Below are positions 11,483-21,038 of a stretch of DNA of 63,824 nucleotides, in pieces. Origin of the DNA: Chimaeribacter arupi (GTDB lineage Bacteria; Pseudomonadota; Gammaproteobacteria; Enterobacterales; Enterobacteriaceae); assembly GCF_002858805.1 (NCBI RefSeq), contig NZ_PJZI01000034.1, positions 1 through 63,824 of the forward strand. The letters run 5' to 3'. The translations under genes and the position numbers were made by a program. The notes under the pieces were generated by a model. That model saw only the letters and a program-made list of their open reading frames with translations, had not been told where the DNA came from and made no database searches. How positions within the stretch are numbered: the stretch's first letter is position 1; every line of letters starts with the position of its first letter.

Positions 11483-12203
11483 TCATCTGGCGGAAGGCGG
11501 CACTGTAGCTGCCGTCTTCATCGCGCAGTGCCAGCTCGTCCTGTTGCAGGGCCACGGGTGAGCGAGCCAACGACAGCAACATACGGTGCAGCGGTTTGCC
11601 CGGCCGGTCACGGATTACCACCTGCTGCGCCGGGTACCAGCCTCCCGCCTGCGCAGTGGCGATAAAGCGTTCGCCAATCTCATACGGCAGCACCACACAA
11701 AACCGGCCCCCCTCGTCCAGCAAGGCGGCAGCGCAGGCCAGCAGGGCGTCGTGGCTCAGCGTGCCGGTATAACGCGCCTGGGTCCTTGCCGCATCCCGGC
11801 AGGCTACTGCCGGTTCAAAATAGGGCGGGTTGCTGACGATCAAGGCGTAGCGGGCGGCTGCGTCACGCGCCACCTGATGAACATCGCTCGCCAGCACGCT
11901 GATCCTGTCAGCCCACGGCGACGCGCCGGCATTTTCCCGTGCCTGCGCGGCGGCCTCTGCATCCAGCTCCACGGCATCAATCCGGCAGGCTGGTGAGGCA
12001 CGTTGTGCCAGCATTAACGCAATCAGCCCACTGCCCGTGCCGATGTCCAGAATACGTCCGGCATTGTCCACGGGTGCCCAGGCACCGAGCAGCACGCCGT
12101 CAGTGCCGACTTTCATTGCACAGCGATCGTGGGCCACAAAAAATTGTTTGAAGGTGAAACCGTTGCGGCGCAAGGCGGGAGCGGGGGTTGATTCGGTAGT
12201 CAC
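11457..12203 (-). CDS. trmN6: tRNA1(Val) (adenine37-N6)-methyltransferase
   Basis: This enzyme (YfiC in E. coli) methylates N6 of A37 in tRNA-Val(UAC). A Rossmann SAM-binding motif, [17 protein letters not shown], lies at residues ~48-64, and the adenine methyltransferase motif NPPYF is in [12 protein letters not shown] (~133-144). Length of 248 aa matches the family (~245). It is convergent with nadB and divergent from srmB, the E. coli arrangement. Confidence 0.95.
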   Translation of the reverse strand: MTTESTPAPALRRNGFTFKQFFVAHDRCAMKVGTDGVLLGAWAPVDNAGRILDIGTGSGLIALMLAQRASPACRIDAVELDAEAAAQARENAGASPWADRISVLASDVHQVARDAAARYALIVSNPPYFEPAVACRDAARTQARYTGTLSHDALLACAAALLDEGGRFCVVLPYEIGERFIATAQAGGWYPAQQVVIRDRPGKPLHRMLLSLARSPVALQQDELALRDEDGSYSAAFRQMITDFYLFY

Positions 12204-12368
12204 AGGTTCTTCCAGGTCAGATCCAGGGGCGCCTTATTCAGGCGCAGCACGACAAAACCTGCGTAGCATAGGATAATCGTTAACAGAGTAAAAGCGCCAC
12301 CCGCGGCTTAAATAGGTGAAGAACGCGTCTAACCCGTCTATAATCGGCGCCCCACGTAGAGGTAGACC

Positions 12369-13691
12369 ATGACAGCAACCACTTTTTCCGAACTCGATCT
12401 AGACGAACGCCTGCTCGACGCCTTGCGCGACAAAGGCTATGACCGCCCCACCGCAATTCAGGCTGCGGCGATCCCGCCTGCTATGGAAGGCCGTGACGTT
12501 CTGGGTTCGGCACCCACCGGCACCGGCAAGACGGCCGCATTTCTGCTGCCGGTCATGCAGCATCTGCTCGATTTCCCGCGCCGGAAATCCGGCCCGCCGC
12601 GCATTTTAATTGTGACGCCAACCCGCGAACTGGCCATGCAGGTCGCCGATCAGGCACGTGAGCTGGCGGCCCACGCGTCACTGGATATCGCCACCATTAC
12701 CGGCGGTGTCGCGTACATGAACCACGCCGAAGTGTTCAGCGAGAATCAGGACATCGTGGTCGCGACCACCGGCCGTCTGCTGCAATATATTAAGGAAGAG
12801 AATTTCGACTGCCGCGCAGTAGAAACGCTGATCCTGGATGAAGCAGACCGTATGCTGGACATGGGCTTCGCCGAAGACATCGAAAAAATCGCCGGCGAAA
12901 CGCGCTGGAGAAAACAGACCATGTTGTTCTCCGCCACGCTGGAAGGCGACGCGATCCGCGACTTTGCCGAGCGCCTGTTGCAGGACCCGGTCGAAATCGA
13001 GGCGGACCCGTCACGCCGCGAACGCAAAAAAATTCTGCAATGGTACTACCGGGCCGATAACTTGGCGCACAAAACCGCCCTGCTCTGCCACCTGCTGAAA
13101 CAGCCGGATGTGCAGAAGTCGATTGTGTTTGTCCGCACCCGCGACCGGGTACATGAAATGGTGACCTGGCTGCGTGAAGCCGGCATCAACTCCTGTTACC
13201 TCGAAGGCGAAATGGTGCAGGCCAAACGCAATGAGGCGGTAAAACGCATGACGGACGGGCGCGTCAATGTGCTGGTTGCCACCGATGTGGCGGCGCGCGG
13301 GCTGGACATCAATGATGTCAGCCACGTGTTTAACTTTGACCTGCCGCGCACGGCGGATACCTACCTGCACCGTATCGGCCGCACCGGCCGCGCGGGCCGC
13401 AAAGGCTGCGCCATCTCCCTGGTGGAAGCGCACGATCACCTGCTGCTGGGTAAAATCGGCCGTTATCTCAACGAGCCGCTGAAACCGCGCGTGATTGATG
13501 AACTGCGCCCGACCAGCAAAGCGCCGAGCGAGAAGAGTAACGGCAAGCCGTCGAAGAAAGTGCTGGCGAAACGCGAAGCGGATAAAAAGCAGGCGAAAGC
13601 CAAGCCAAAAGTTAAAGTGCGCCATCGCGACGCCAAAAATGTCGGCAAACGCCGCCAGCCAAAGGCTGAAACCGGCACACCGGGCGAATAA
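12369..13691 (+). CDS. srmB: ATP-dependent RNA helicase SrmB
   Basis: SrmB is a DEAD-box helicase needed early in 50S subunit assembly. The Q motif region (RPTAIQAAAIPPAMEG), Walker A APTGTGKT (~residues 50-57), DEAD box LDEADRMLDMGF (~156-167), SAT in FSATLEG and HRIGRTGRAGR (~337-347) are all present. The C-terminus is Lys-rich. Length is 440 aa (E. coli 444). A strong terminator follows. Confidence 0.96.
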   Translation: MTATTFSELDLDERLLDALRDKGYDRPTAIQAAAIPPAMEGRDVLGSAPTGTGKTAAFLLPVMQHLLDFPRRKSGPPRILIVTPTRELAMQVADQARELAAHASLDIATITGGVAYMNHAEVFSENQDIVVATTGRLLQYIKEENFDCRAVETLILDEADRMLDMGFAEDIEKIAGETRWRKQTMLFSATLEGDAIRDFAERLLQDPVEIEADPSRRERKKILQWYYRADNLAHKTALLCHLLKQPDVQKSIVFVRTRDRVHEMVTWLREAGINSCYLEGEMVQAKRNEAVKRMTDGRVNVLVATDVAARGLDINDVSHVFNFDLPRTADTYLHRIGRTGRAGRKGCAISLVEAHDHLLLGKIGRYLNEPLKPRVIDELRPTSKAPSEKSNGKPSKKVLAKREADKKQAKAKPKVKVRHRDAKNVGKRRQPKAETGTPGE

Positions 13692-13706
13692 TACGTGGGA
13701 TAGAGA

Positions 13707-13736
13707 AAGGGGAGCTGCGGCTCCCCTTTTTTATGC
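13707..13736 (+). terminator. srmB terminator
   Basis: AAGGGGAGC (13707-13715) pairs with GCTCCCCTT (13720-13728) around a TGCG loop and is followed by a T-run. A standard Rho-independent terminator 16 bp after the srmB stop. Its A-poor left flank makes it less good for grcA on the other strand. Confidence 0.9.
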
Positions 13737-13754
13737 TGTGTGCAGGAAAAGGTT

Positions 13755-14138
13755 TTACAGGCTTTCGGTAAAGGTACGGGCGATCACGTCGCGCTGTTGT
13801 TCCGGCGTCAACGAGTTAAAGCGCACGGCGTAACCGGAGACACGGATGGTCAGTTGCGGATATTTTTCCGGATGCTCCACCGCGTCCAGCAGCGTTTCAC
13901 GGCGCAGCACGTTGACGTTCAGATGCTGGCCGCCCTCAACACGCACTGTCGGCTGCACATCTACCGGCACTTCACGATACTCAATCTGGCCCAGTTCCCG
14001 CAGGGGAACGATCTGGTCTTCCTGATACGCCGCTTTGGCACAGAGGCAGCGTGCCTCCTCTTTTTCGCTGTCCAGCAGCCAGAAAGAGTTCACCAGCGCC
14101 TCATTATTGGCCTGAGTAATTTGAATACCTGTAATCAT
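13755..14138 (-). CDS. grcA: Autonomous glycyl radical cofactor GrcA (YfiD)
   Basis: GrcA is a stand-in glycyl-radical domain that rescues oxygen-damaged pyruvate formate-lyase. The 127-aa protein starts MITGIQITQ, preceded by the ribosome binding site GGAGGAAAG, and ends with the PFL-like radical loop [19 protein letters not shown], where the Gly of SGYA carries the radical. An upstream ATG at 14150 is less likely. Two FNR boxes upstream predict strong anaerobic induction. Confidence 0.97.
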   Translation of the reverse strand: MITGIQITQANNEALVNSFWLLDSEKEEARCLCAKAAYQEDQIVPLRELGQIEYREVPVDVQPTVRVEGGQHLNVNVLRRETLLDAVEHPEKYPQLTIRVSGYAVRFNSLTPEQQRDVIARTFTESL

Positions 14139-14220
14139 ACTTTCCTCCATAAGGCAGCGGTACGCCGCCCTGATAAGTGACCGGCGGTGTTACCCAGGTA
14201 AAACCGCACCTTCTCATCCC

Positions 14221-14262
14221 TGTATACCAGCGCAAAAACCGCTCTTCTTTGATTAAAATCAA
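14221..14262 (-). promoter_or_regulatory. grcA promoter with proximal FNR box
   Basis: TTGATTAAAATCAA at 14249-14262 is a perfect FNR consensus palindrome (TTGAT-N4-ATCAA). On the minus strand, TATACA (14226-14221) is a plausible -10 element, preceded by TGG as an extended -10. A start at about 14214-14215 puts the FNR box centre at -41, the class II activation position. Confidence 0.85.
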
Positions 14263-14301
14263 AAACATCACCTCTGCATCATGAGCTGTTAAAGCAAGTT
14301 T

Positions 14302-14315
14302 TTGTTTTTAATCAA
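14302..14315 (-). promoter_or_regulatory. Distal FNR-type box of grcA
   Basis: TTGTTTTTAATCAA differs from the FNR consensus at one base. Its centre is exactly 53 bp upstream of the proximal box, putting it at about -94. E. coli yfiD has FNR sites centred at -40.5 and -93.5, the upstream one limiting expression. The rest of the 340-bp gap up to ung holds no other feature I can name. Confidence 0.75.
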
Positions 14316-14478
14316 AATAGACGTCTCAATGATTTACAAGAATTTTGTAAATTATCAATTAATTTTGAAATGATACGGGAGACAGCGGACCGCGCAGCCA
14401 TTTCCCCCGTTTTACTGGTAAGCGGATGCAGGTACTCTATAGTCATCAGATTATCTGTAAAAACAAAGGAGAGCGTTA

Positions 14479-15168
14479 ATGCCCACTTCACTCACCTGGC
14501 ATGACGTGATTGGCCAGGAAAAAGAGCAGCCCTATTTTCAGGAAACCCTGGCATTTGTGGCGGCTGAACGCGCCGCCGGCAAGACCGTGTACCCGCCGCA
14601 AAAAGAGGTGTTCAACGCGTTCCGCTTCACTGAGCTGAACGATGTGCGGGTCGTGATTCTGGGGCAAGACCCTTACCACGGGCCAAATCAGGCGCATGGC
14701 CTGGCGTTTTCTGTGCGGCCGGGCGTTGCCGTTCCCCCTTCGCTGGTGAACATCTATAAAGAGCTGGAGAGTGATATCCCAGGCTTTCAACGGCCGCCGC
14801 ATGGCTGCCTGCAAAGTTGGGCTGAGCAGGGGGTGATGCTGCTCAATACCGTGTTAACGGTAGAACGCGGCCAGGCCCATTCTCACGCCCGTCTGGGTTG
14901 GGAAAGGTTCACCGACAGTGTGATTGCCGCCATTAATGAGCATCGTGAAGGCGTGGTATTTTTGCTCTGGGGTTCACATGCCCAGAAGAAAGGGAGTTTC
15001 ATCGACACCCAGCGCCATCATGTGCTGAAAGCGCCGCACCCGTCCCCGCTCTCCGCGCACCGCGGTTTTCTGGGGTGCCGCCATTTTTCCCAGGCCAACG
15101 CGTTGCTGGAAAAGCAGGGGCTGCCGCCGATTGACTGGACGCCGGTGCTGCCGCAAAACCTCGACTGA
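14479..15168 (+). CDS. ung: Uracil-DNA glycosylase
   Basis: Ung excises uracil from DNA to start base excision repair. The catalytic water-activating loop [18 protein letters not shown] lies at residues ~61-78 (catalytic Asp in GQDPYH), and the minor-groove loop [14 protein letters not shown] is near residue 187. Length is 229 aa, as in E. coli. A ribosome binding site AAAGGAGAG lies upstream of the ATG. Confidence 0.98.
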   Translation: MPTSLTWHDVIGQEKEQPYFQETLAFVAAERAAGKTVYPPQKEVFNAFRFTELNDVRVVILGQDPYHGPNQAHGLAFSVRPGVAVPPSLVNIYKELESDIPGFQRPPHGCLQSWAEQGVMLLNTVLTVERGQAHSHARLGWERFTDSVIAAINEHREGVVFLLWGSHAQKKGSFIDTQRHHVLKAPHPSPLSAHRGFLGCRHFSQANALLEKQGLPPIDWTPVLPQNLD

Positions 15169-15185
15169 CCGGCCATCCCGGCAAT

Positions 15186-15212
15186 AAAAAAGGCACCCGC
15201 AGGTGCCTTTTT
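15186..15212. terminator. Bidirectional terminator between ung and grpE
   Basis: AGGCACC (15191-15197) and GGTGCCT (15202-15208) form the stem, flanked by an A-run on the left and a T-run on the right. It can serve both convergent genes. Confidence 0.9.
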
Positions 15213-15220
15213 CGTCTCAA

Positions 15221-15808
15221 TTACGCTTTGGCTTTTGAAACGGCAACCATCGCCGGGCGCAGCAGGCGGCCATTCAGCGTATAGCCCTTCTGCATCACCA
15301 TCATGACATGGTTCGGCTCATGCTCCCCGGACTCCATCAGGGTCATTGCCTGATGCACTTCCGGGTTAAACGGCACATTGGTGTCACCCACTACTTCGAT
15401 ACCAAACTTGCGTACGGAATCCAGCAGAGATTTCAGCGTCAGTTCCACGCCTTCAATCATTGATGCCAGCTCACTGTTGGATTTATCCGCCAGATCCAGC
15501 GCGCGCTCCAGGTTATCGATAACCGGCAGCAGTTCGCCGGCAAATTTTTCCAGGGCAAATTTATGGGCTTTTTCAACGTCCAGTTCAGAACGGCGACGAA
15601 TGTTCTCCGCCTCTGCCTTCGCGCGCAGCAGGCTTTCACGCTCGCGTTGCTGTACATCTTTTAACTGCGCTTCAAGTTCAGCAATACGGGCGTCACGCGG
15701 ATCGACGTCGTCTGCCGTCTCGGCTCCAGCTTCCGCGTGCAGTTCCTGATCTTTTTCCATTTCATCCGAGACTTGCTCGTTTGCTGTGTTCTGTTCTTTA
15801 CTACTCAT
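15221..15808 (-). CDS. grpE: Nucleotide exchange factor GrpE
   Basis: GrpE releases ADP from DnaK in the Hsp70 cycle. The acidic N-terminal segment is followed by a long coiled coil (residues ~40-90, with [16 protein letters not shown]) and the C-terminal beta domain with [11 protein letters not shown] and [18 protein letters not shown]. Length is 195 aa (E. coli 197). A sigma-32 promoter precedes it on the minus strand. Confidence 0.97.
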   Translation of the reverse strand: MSSKEQNTANEQVSDEMEKDQELHAEAGAETADDVDPRDARIAELEAQLKDVQQRERESLLRAKAEAENIRRRSELDVEKAHKFALEKFAGELLPVIDNLERALDLADKSNSELASMIEGVELTLKSLLDSVRKFGIEVVGDTNVPFNPEVHQAMTLMESGEHEPNHVMMVMQKGYTLNGRLLRPAMVAVSKAKA

Positions 15809-15852
15809 GAAATTCTCCGCGTTTTAGCATTACACTTGCTAGTTCGCTTATT

Positions 15853-15878
15853 ATGGGGATCAAAACCCGGGTTTCAAG
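15853..15878 (-). promoter_or_regulatory. Sigma-32 heat-shock promoter of grpE
   Basis: On the minus strand CTTGAAA (15878-15872) is followed after 13 nt by CCCCAT (15858-15853), then AATAA. This is a full match to the sigma-32 consensus (CTTGAAA, 11-15 nt, CCCCAT), about 45 bp upstream of the grpE ATG. Confidence 0.85.
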
Positions 15879-15931
15879 GGAACCGTTCACAATGTGTGGG
15901 ACAAAACCCCATACTGAGGACAAGTGAGACA

Positions 15932-16810
15932 ATGAGTAATAAATTTGAGCGTATCGGCATCGTCGGCCATCCGCGCCATCCCTCTGCGCTGGCCACGCAC
16001 GAAATGCTGTACCACTGGCTGCGCAGCAAGGGCTATGACGTCATTCTTGAGCGTCAGGTCGCGCGTGAGCTGAAACTGGAAGAGGCTGCTACCGGCACGC
16101 TGGCGGAGATCGGGCAACAGGCCGATCTGGCGGTGGTGGTGGGCGGCGACGGCAATATGCTCGGCGCAGCGCGCGTGCTGGCGCGTTATGACATCAAAGT
16201 AATTGGCGTAAACCGCGGCAATCTCGGCTTTCTGACCGACCTCGATCCGGACAATGCCCAGCAGCAGCTCGCCGATGTGCTGGAGGGCCATTACCTGGAT
16301 GAGCAGCGCTTCCTGCTGGAAGCCCAGGTCAGGGGCCGCAATGGCCATAGCCGGATCGGCACCGCGATCAATGAAGTGGTGTTGCACCCCGGCAAAGTGG
16401 CGCACATGATCGAATTTGAGGTCTACATTGATGACCGCTTCGCATTTTCCCAACGTTCGGACGGCCTGATCATCTCCACGCCAACCGGCTCCACCGCCTA
16501 TTCCCTCTCCGGCGGCGGCCCGATCCTGACCCCGACGCTTGACGCCATTGCGCTGGTGCCGATGTTCCCGCATACCCTGTCAGCGCGCCCGCTGGTGATC
16601 AACAGCAGCAGCACGATCCACCTGAAATTTTCGCAAATCAGCAGCGATCTGGAGATCAGCTGCGACAGCCAGATTGCCCTGCCCATCCAGGAGGGAGAAG
16701 AGGTGATGATCCGCCGCAGCGCCTTCCACCTGAATTTAATCCACCCTAAAGACTACAGCTATTTCAACACATTGAGCACCAAACTCGGCTGGTCAAAAAA
16801 ATTGTTCTGA
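15932..16810 (+). CDS. nadK: NAD kinase
   Basis: NadK phosphorylates NAD to NADP with ATP. The open frame extends upstream through the divergent grpE leader, but the family start [17 protein letters not shown] is at 15932, giving 292 aa as in E. coli. The GGDGN motif ([14 protein letters not shown]) is at residues ~70-84, and the NAD-binding segment [15 protein letters not shown] near residue 175. It is followed by the SOS-controlled recN. Confidence 0.97.
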   Translation: MSNKFERIGIVGHPRHPSALATHEMLYHWLRSKGYDVILERQVARELKLEEAATGTLAEIGQQADLAVVVGGDGNMLGAARVLARYDIKVIGVNRGNLGFLTDLDPDNAQQQLADVLEGHYLDEQRFLLEAQVRGRNGHSRIGTAINEVVLHPGKVAHMIEFEVYIDDRFAFSQRSDGLIISTPTGSTAYSLSGGGPILTPTLDAIALVPMFPHTLSARPLVINSSSTIHLKFSQISSDLEISCDSQIALPIQEGEEVMIRRSAFHLNLIHPKDYSYFNTLSTKLGWSKKLF

Positions 16811-16826
16811 AAAGCGCATTCCCTAC

Positions 16827-16886
16827 TTTACTGGATATAATTCCAGATTATACTGTACGCAATTACAGCTCTGTAGTTATGTACAG
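16827..16886 (+). promoter_or_regulatory. recN promoter with two LexA boxes
   Basis: TTTACT (16827-16832), 16 nt, then TATACT (16849-16854) form a sigma-70 promoter. CTGTACGCAATTACAG (16853-16868) and CTGTAGTTATGTACAG (16871-16886) both fit CTGT-N8-ACAG exactly; the first overlaps the -10 element. Tandem LexA boxes before recN are also known in E. coli. Confidence 0.93.
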
Positions 16887-16896
16887 GAAGGTGGCT

Positions 16897-18558
16897 ATGC
16901 TGGCTCAACTCACTATCAGTAACTTTGCAATTGTCCGTGAGCTGGACATTGATTTTCAGACAGGAATGACCGCAATCACCGGTGAAACCGGTGCAGGTAA
17001 GTCGATTGCAATTGATGCGCTGGGCCTGTGCCTGGGTAGCCGCGCGGATGGCAGCATGGTGCGTAACGGCGCGGCCCGTGCCGATCTGTGTGCCCGCTTT
17101 ACCCTGGCCGATACCCCTTCCGCCCGTGACTGGCTGGCCGAAAACCAACTGGATGAAGGCAGTGAATGCCTGTTACGCCGTACTATCGGTGCCGATGGCC
17201 GCTCACGCGGTTTTATCAACGGTACGCCGGTGCCCCTCTCCCAGCTGCGTGAGCTGGGCCAGCATCTCATCCAGATCCACGGCCAGCACGCGCATCAGCT
17301 GCTGCTGCGCCCGGAGCACCAGAAATCGTTGCTGGATGCCTACGCGGACGAGCCGCTGCTGCTGGCCTCCATGCGCAGTGCCTACCAGGAATGGCACCAG
17401 AGCTGCCGCGCCCTGGCGCAACATCAACAACTGATGAGCGAGCGTGAATCCCGCCGCCAGCTGCTGCACTACCAACTGAAAGAGCTGAACGAATTCTCCC
17501 CGGTTATGGGCGAGTATGAGCAAATTGACAGTGAGTACAAACGCCTGGCCAACAGCGGACAACTGCTCTCGCTGAGCCAGCAGACGCTCTATCTTCTGGC
17601 AGACGGCGATGACCAGAACATTCTCAGCCAGCTCTACACCGCGAAAAACCAGCTGGGCGAACTGGCAGAACTCGATGAGAAAATGGGAGAGCTGCTTTCC
17701 ATGCTGGAAGAAGCCTCTATCCAGATCAGTGAAGCCAGTGATGAATTGCGCCATTACAGCCAGCGTCTGGACCTTGACCCAAACCGCCTCTATGAGCTGG
17801 AACAACGCCTGTCACGCCAGCTGTCGCTGGCACGCAAGCACCGTGTTTCGCCGGAAGAGTTGCCGCTGCTCTACCAGCAATTGCTGGATGAACAACAGGC
17901 GCTGGACGATCAGGAAAACAGTCAGGCAGAGCTGAGCGAGGCGGTAACCCGCCATCACCGCAAAGCGGCCGGGATTGCCGCCCAGTTGAGTGAAAAACGC
18001 CGTGCCTATGCGGATGAACTCACTACCCTGATTACCCAGAGTATGCAGGCGCTCTCTATGCCGCACGGTAAATTCCAGATCAACATTCACTTTAATCCGG
18101 AACACCTGAGCGCAGAGGGAGCGGACCAGATTGAATTCCAGGTCACGACCAACCCTGGCCAACCGTTGCAGGCGTTGGCTAAAGTGGCATCCGGGGGTGA
18201 GCTCTCGCGTATTGCGCTGGCTATCCAGGTGATTACCGCCCGTAAGATGGATACCCCGGCCCTGATCTTCGATGAAGTAGATGTGGGTATCAGTGGCCCG
18301 ACGGCTGCCATTGTCGGCAAGCTGCTGCGCCAGTTGGGCGAATCTGCCCAGGTGATGTGTGTGACCCACCTGCCGCAGGTCGCGGGCTGTGGGCACCAGC
18401 ACTACTTCGTCAGTAAACAAACCGATGGTGAAGCGACGGAAACCACCATGGTGCGGCTGGATAAACGCGCCCGTCTGCAAGAATTGGCCCGCCTGCTGGG
18501 CGGCAGTGAAGTCACGCGGAACACGCTGGCCAACGCCAAAGAGTTGCTGGCTGCATAG
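16897..18558 (+). CDS. recN: DNA repair protein RecN
   Basis: RecN is an SMC-like ATPase that acts in recombinational repair of double-strand breaks. Starting [16 protein letters not shown] at 16897, the protein is 553 aa, as in E. coli. The Walker A motif GETGAGKS is at residues ~29-36, the coiled-coil arms span ~155-370, the ABC signature is in [14 protein letters not shown], and Walker B is [19 protein letters not shown] further upstream (16879) is disfavoured because the family starts at MLAQL. Expression is under LexA control. Confidence 0.97.
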   Translation: MLAQLTISNFAIVRELDIDFQTGMTAITGETGAGKSIAIDALGLCLGSRADGSMVRNGAARADLCARFTLADTPSARDWLAENQLDEGSECLLRRTIGADGRSRGFINGTPVPLSQLRELGQHLIQIHGQHAHQLLLRPEHQKSLLDAYADEPLLLASMRSAYQEWHQSCRALAQHQQLMSERESRRQLLHYQLKELNEFSPVMGEYEQIDSEYKRLANSGQLLSLSQQTLYLLADGDDQNILSQLYTAKNQLGELAELDEKMGELLSMLEEASIQISEASDELRHYSQRLDLDPNRLYELEQRLSRQLSLARKHRVSPEELPLLYQQLLDEQQALDDQENSQAELSEAVTRHHRKAAGIAAQLSEKRRAYADELTTLITQSMQALSMPHGKFQINIHFNPEHLSAEGADQIEFQVTTNPGQPLQALAKVASGGELSRIALAIQVITARKMDTPALIFDEVDVGISGPTAAIVGKLLRQLGESAQVMCVTHLPQVAGCGHQHYFVSKQTDGEATETTMVRLDKRARLQELARLLGGSEVTRNTLANAKELLAA

Positions 18559-18670
18559 AAAAGTTAACTTTTTTACTTTCCTGTGGTCATACAGGGGCCC
18601 CGTAAAGGTTCCCAACTGCCGTAAGGTTTATTATTATCGGCATCTTATGCCCTAAAGGAATGTGATTACT

Positions 18671-19018
18671 ATGCGCTGTAAATTGCTGACTGCCGCCGCT
18701 GTGGTTCTTGTGATGCTAACCGCAGGCTGTTCAACACTGGAAAAGGTGGTTTACCGGCCTGACATCAATCAGGGGAACTACTTGTCTCCCGCTGACGTCG
18801 CCAAGGTTCATACCGGCATGACTAAGCAGCAAGTGGCTTATGTTTTGGGTACGCCGATGTTGCAAGACCCATTCGGGAATAACACCTGGTTCTATGTTTT
18901 CCGTCAGCAACCAGGGCATGAAGATGTCTCACAACAGACACTGACACTGACCTTTGACAGCAATGGCGTTCTGACCAACATGGATAACAAAGCCACACTG
19001 ACAGGCCAGAAAGACTGA
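18671..19018 (+). CDS. bamE: Outer membrane assembly lipoprotein BamE
   Basis: BamE (SmpA) is a small lipoprotein subunit of the BAM complex that folds outer membrane proteins. The signal peptide ends in the lipobox LTAGC (Cys at residue ~20), followed by the conserved [13 protein letters not shown] segment and the SmpA/OmlA fold ([26 protein letters not shown]). Length is 115 aa (E. coli 113). I chose the ATG at 18671; an upstream GTG is not family-like. Confidence 0.96.
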   Translation: MRCKLLTAAAVVLVMLTAGCSTLEKVVYRPDINQGNYLSPADVAKVHTGMTKQQVAYVLGTPMLQDPFGNNTWFYVFRQQPGHEDVSQQTLTLTFDSNGVLTNMDNKATLTGQKD

Positions 19019-19067
19019 CAGTGGCCAATCAGGCTATCATGGTTGTCCCATGCTGAAGATGATAAAA

Positions 19068-19092
19068 AAGGTGCCATTTGGCACCTTATTTT
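19068..19092. terminator. Bidirectional terminator between bamE and rnfH
   Basis: AAGGTGCC (19068-19075) and GGCACCTT (19080-19087) with an ATTT loop; A-run on the left, T-run on the right. The rnfH stop codon lies inside the right arm. Confidence 0.85.
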
Positions 19093-19370
19093 TTTGCCCG
19101 CTCTGCGCGCTGGCGGCGAAGCTCTTTGGGGTCAGCTATCAGTGGCCGGTAAATTTCAACCCGATCCCCGTCGCTGACGCTGTCCGCCAGTTTGACCGGC
19201 CGGCTATAGATGCCGACTTTATTGACGGCCAAATCTATCTCCGTGCGTTGTTCCAGAATGCCGGACGCCATAATAGCCTGCTCTACACTGCTGCCCTCTT
19301 CCAGCGTCACGCTGCGAAGGTACTGGCGTTCCGGCAGGGCATACACCACCTCGACACGGATCTCAGGCAC
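19086..19370 (-). CDS. rnfH: RnfH family ubiquitin-like protein
   Basis: A 94-aa beta-grasp protein with [16 protein letters not shown] at the start and [12 protein letters not shown] and [22 protein letters not shown] at the end, all typical of RnfH (YfjF). It is the antitoxin-like partner gene of ratA by position; its molecular role is not settled. I read the start as GTG at 19370, which overlaps the ratA stop by 8 bp and fits the E. coli length of 96 aa. Longer ATG-started versions would extend into ratA. Confidence 0.9.
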   Translation of the reverse strand: MPEIRVEVVYALPERQYLRSVTLEEGSSVEQAIMASGILEQRTEIDLAVNKVGIYSRPVKLADSVSDGDRVEIYRPLIADPKELRRQRAERAKK

Positions 19371-19797
19371 TGTAGACCTCTTTGGCGCGTTGCGTAAATG
19401 CCTGAACCATGCTGCCCGCCAACTCTTTAAAGACCCGGCCAAACGCCAGTTCAATCAGTTTGTTAGTGAACTCAAAATCCAGGTTAAACTCGATCTTGCA
19501 GGCTTCCGGGCTGAGTGGGATAAAATGCCATCCCCCCATCAGCTTGCGGAAAGGCCCATCAACCAGGTGCATCTTAATGCTTTGGTTACTGGAGAGCAGA
19601 TTGCGTGTGGTAAAGGTTTTGCTGATGCCCGCTTTCGCAACGTCGACGGCCGCCATCATCTCGGTCGGTCCCTCGGCCAATACCCGGCTACCGGTGCAGC
19701 CTGGCAAAAATTCCGGATAGGAATTAACATCGTTTACCAACTGGTACATTTGCTCAGCGCTGAAGGGCACCAACGCAGAACGGCTGATCTGAGGCAT
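19363..19797 (-). CDS. ratA: Ribosome-associated toxin RatA (START-domain protein)
   Basis: RatA (YfjG) is a START-like protein reported to bind the 50S subunit and block 70S formation; homologues (Coq10) bind ubiquinone. The start [21 protein letters not shown] at 19797 matches the family, giving 144 aa. Conserved stretches include [17 protein letters not shown] and [16 protein letters not shown]. It overlaps rnfH by 8 bp and is divergent from smpB, as in E. coli. Confidence 0.94.
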   Translation of the reverse strand: MPQISRSALVPFSAEQMYQLVNDVNSYPEFLPGCTGSRVLAEGPTEMMAAVDVAKAGISKTFTTRNLLSSNQSIKMHLVDGPFRKLMGGWHFIPLSPEACKIEFNLDFEFTNKLIELAFGRVFKELAGSMVQAFTQRAKEVYSA

Positions 19798-19956
19798 ATC
19801 ATTTCCTGTGTGTCTAAAACGTACAGATAATAACATTTATCTGCCCTGTGACAAAAAACTGCTTACCCTGAAAAGCTCAGATGAGCATAAAAAGGCTAAG
19901 CGCTTCTGGCCTAAGGCATTTCATTCGCCACACCATGCGGTATAATAACGACCACT

Positions 19957-20439
19957 ATGACTAAGAAAAAAGCACATAAACCCGGTTCCGCGACCATTGC
20001 GATGAACAAGCGCGCCCGCCACGAATACTTCATCGAAGAAGAGATCGAGGCCGGTCTTGCTTTGCAAGGATGGGAAGTTAAATCGCTGCGTGCTGGTAAA
20101 GCCAACCTCAGTGACAGCTACGTCGTTTTCCGCGATGGCGAAGCGTTTCTGTTTGGTGCCACCATTACGCCGCTCAACGTTGCCTCCTCACATGTGGTGT
20201 GTGAACCTATGCGCACCCGTAAATTGCTGCTTAACCGCAAAGAGCTGAGTTCTCTGTTCGGTGCGGTAAACCGCGATGGGTACACCATTGTGGCGCTGTC
20301 TCTTTACTGGAAAAACGCCTGGACGAAAGTCAAAATCGGCCTGGCTAAAGGTAAAAAAGAGCACGATAAGCGCGAAGACACGCGCGCGCGTGAGTGGCAG
20401 GTAGACAAAGCCCGTATCATGAAAAATGCAAACCGTTAA
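19957..20439 (+). CDS. smpB: SsrA-binding protein SmpB
   Basis: SmpB binds the tRNA-like domain of tmRNA and brings it to stalled ribosomes. The protein is 160 aa, as in E. coli, with the core motifs [20 protein letters not shown] and [14 protein letters not shown]. The C-terminal tail [11 protein letters not shown] is the part that enters the mRNA channel. ssrA follows after 49 bp. Confidence 0.98.
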   Translation: MTKKKAHKPGSATIAMNKRARHEYFIEEEIEAGLALQGWEVKSLRAGKANLSDSYVVFRDGEAFLFGATITPLNVASSHVVCEPMRTRKLLLNRKELSSLFGAVNRDGYTIVALSLYWKNAWTKVKIGLAKGKKEHDKREDTRAREWQVDKARIMKNANR

Positions 20440-20465
20440 GTGACTGGCGTTGCATGGTAAAGTTC

Positions 20466-20474
20466 TGGTATACT
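20466..20474 (+). promoter_or_regulatory. ssrA promoter (extended -10)
   Basis: TGGTATACT is an extended -10 element. A start about 7 nt downstream at ~20482 would give a 7-nt 5' leader before the mature tmRNA end at 20489, like the E. coli precursor. No good -35 element is visible. Confidence 0.6.
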
Positions 20475-20488
20475 TACCGATAGTACTT

Positions 20489-20853
20489 GGGGCTGATTCT
20501 GGATTCGACGGGATTTGCGAAACCCAAGGTGCATGCCGAGGTGCGGTAGGCCTCGCTAAAAAACCGCAAAAAAATAGTCGCAAACGACGAAAACTACGCT
20601 TTAGCAGCTTAATAACCTGCTGAGAGCCCTCTCTCCCTAGCCTCCGCTCTTAGGACGGGGATCAAGAGAGGTCAAACCCAAAAGAGATCGCGTGGAGACC
20701 TAGCTTGGGGTTGAAGCGTTAAAACGAATCAAGCTAGTTTGTTAGTGGCGTGTCCATCCGCAGCTGACAGGCGAATGTAAAGATTGGACTAAGCATGTAG
20801 TACCGACGGCGTAGTAATTTCGGACGGGGGTTCAAATCCCCCCAGCTCCACCA
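20489..20853 (+). ncRNA. ssrA: Transfer-messenger RNA (tmRNA)
   Basis: The 365-nt RNA starts GGGGCTGATTCTGGATTCGA and ends with the T-arm GGTTCAAATCC and CCA. The resume codon GCA is at 20580 and the reading frame gives the degradation tag ANDENYALAA followed by TAA (20610-20612). It rescues stalled ribosomes together with SmpB. The 3' end doubles as the attachment core of the integrated satellite and remains intact. Confidence 0.98.
20839..20853 (+). repeat. attL core
   Basis: CCCCCAGCTCCACCA, identical over 15 bp to the copy at 32916-32930. It covers the acceptor end of tmRNA, so the gene is restored after integration. Confidence 0.9.
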
Positions 20854-20886
20854 CATTATGTTCCGGCACTGTCCGGGAAAGTCCTG

Positions 20887-20922
20887 AAAGCCCGCATCCC
20901 ACCTAGGTTTGCGGGCTTTTTT
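20887..20922 (+). terminator. Element-supplied terminator for ssrA
   Basis: AAAGCCCGCA (20887-20896) pairs with TGCGGGCTTT (20910-20919), followed by more T. It lies inside the satellite and replaces the chromosomal ssrA terminator, which was displaced to the right end of the element. Confidence 0.85.
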
Positions 20923-20968
20923 GTGTCTGTAATCATCCGAGGTGATCTAGCCAAATCCAGAGTTTATT

Positions 20969-21015
20969 GGCCTACGTTTAGGCCTACGTTATGATATGGG
21001 CCTAAAACGTAGGCC
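20969..21015. repeat. Left integrase arm-type repeats / int operator
   Basis: GGCCTACGTT occurs at 20969 and 20981 (12-bp period), and its inverse AACGTAGGCC at 21006. The same motif recurs just inside attR. The cluster sits between the att core and int, so it may bind integrase both for recombination and for repression of the int promoter. Confidence 0.7.
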
Positions 21016-21038
21016 TAAAACATGGACGAACCCTCTGG

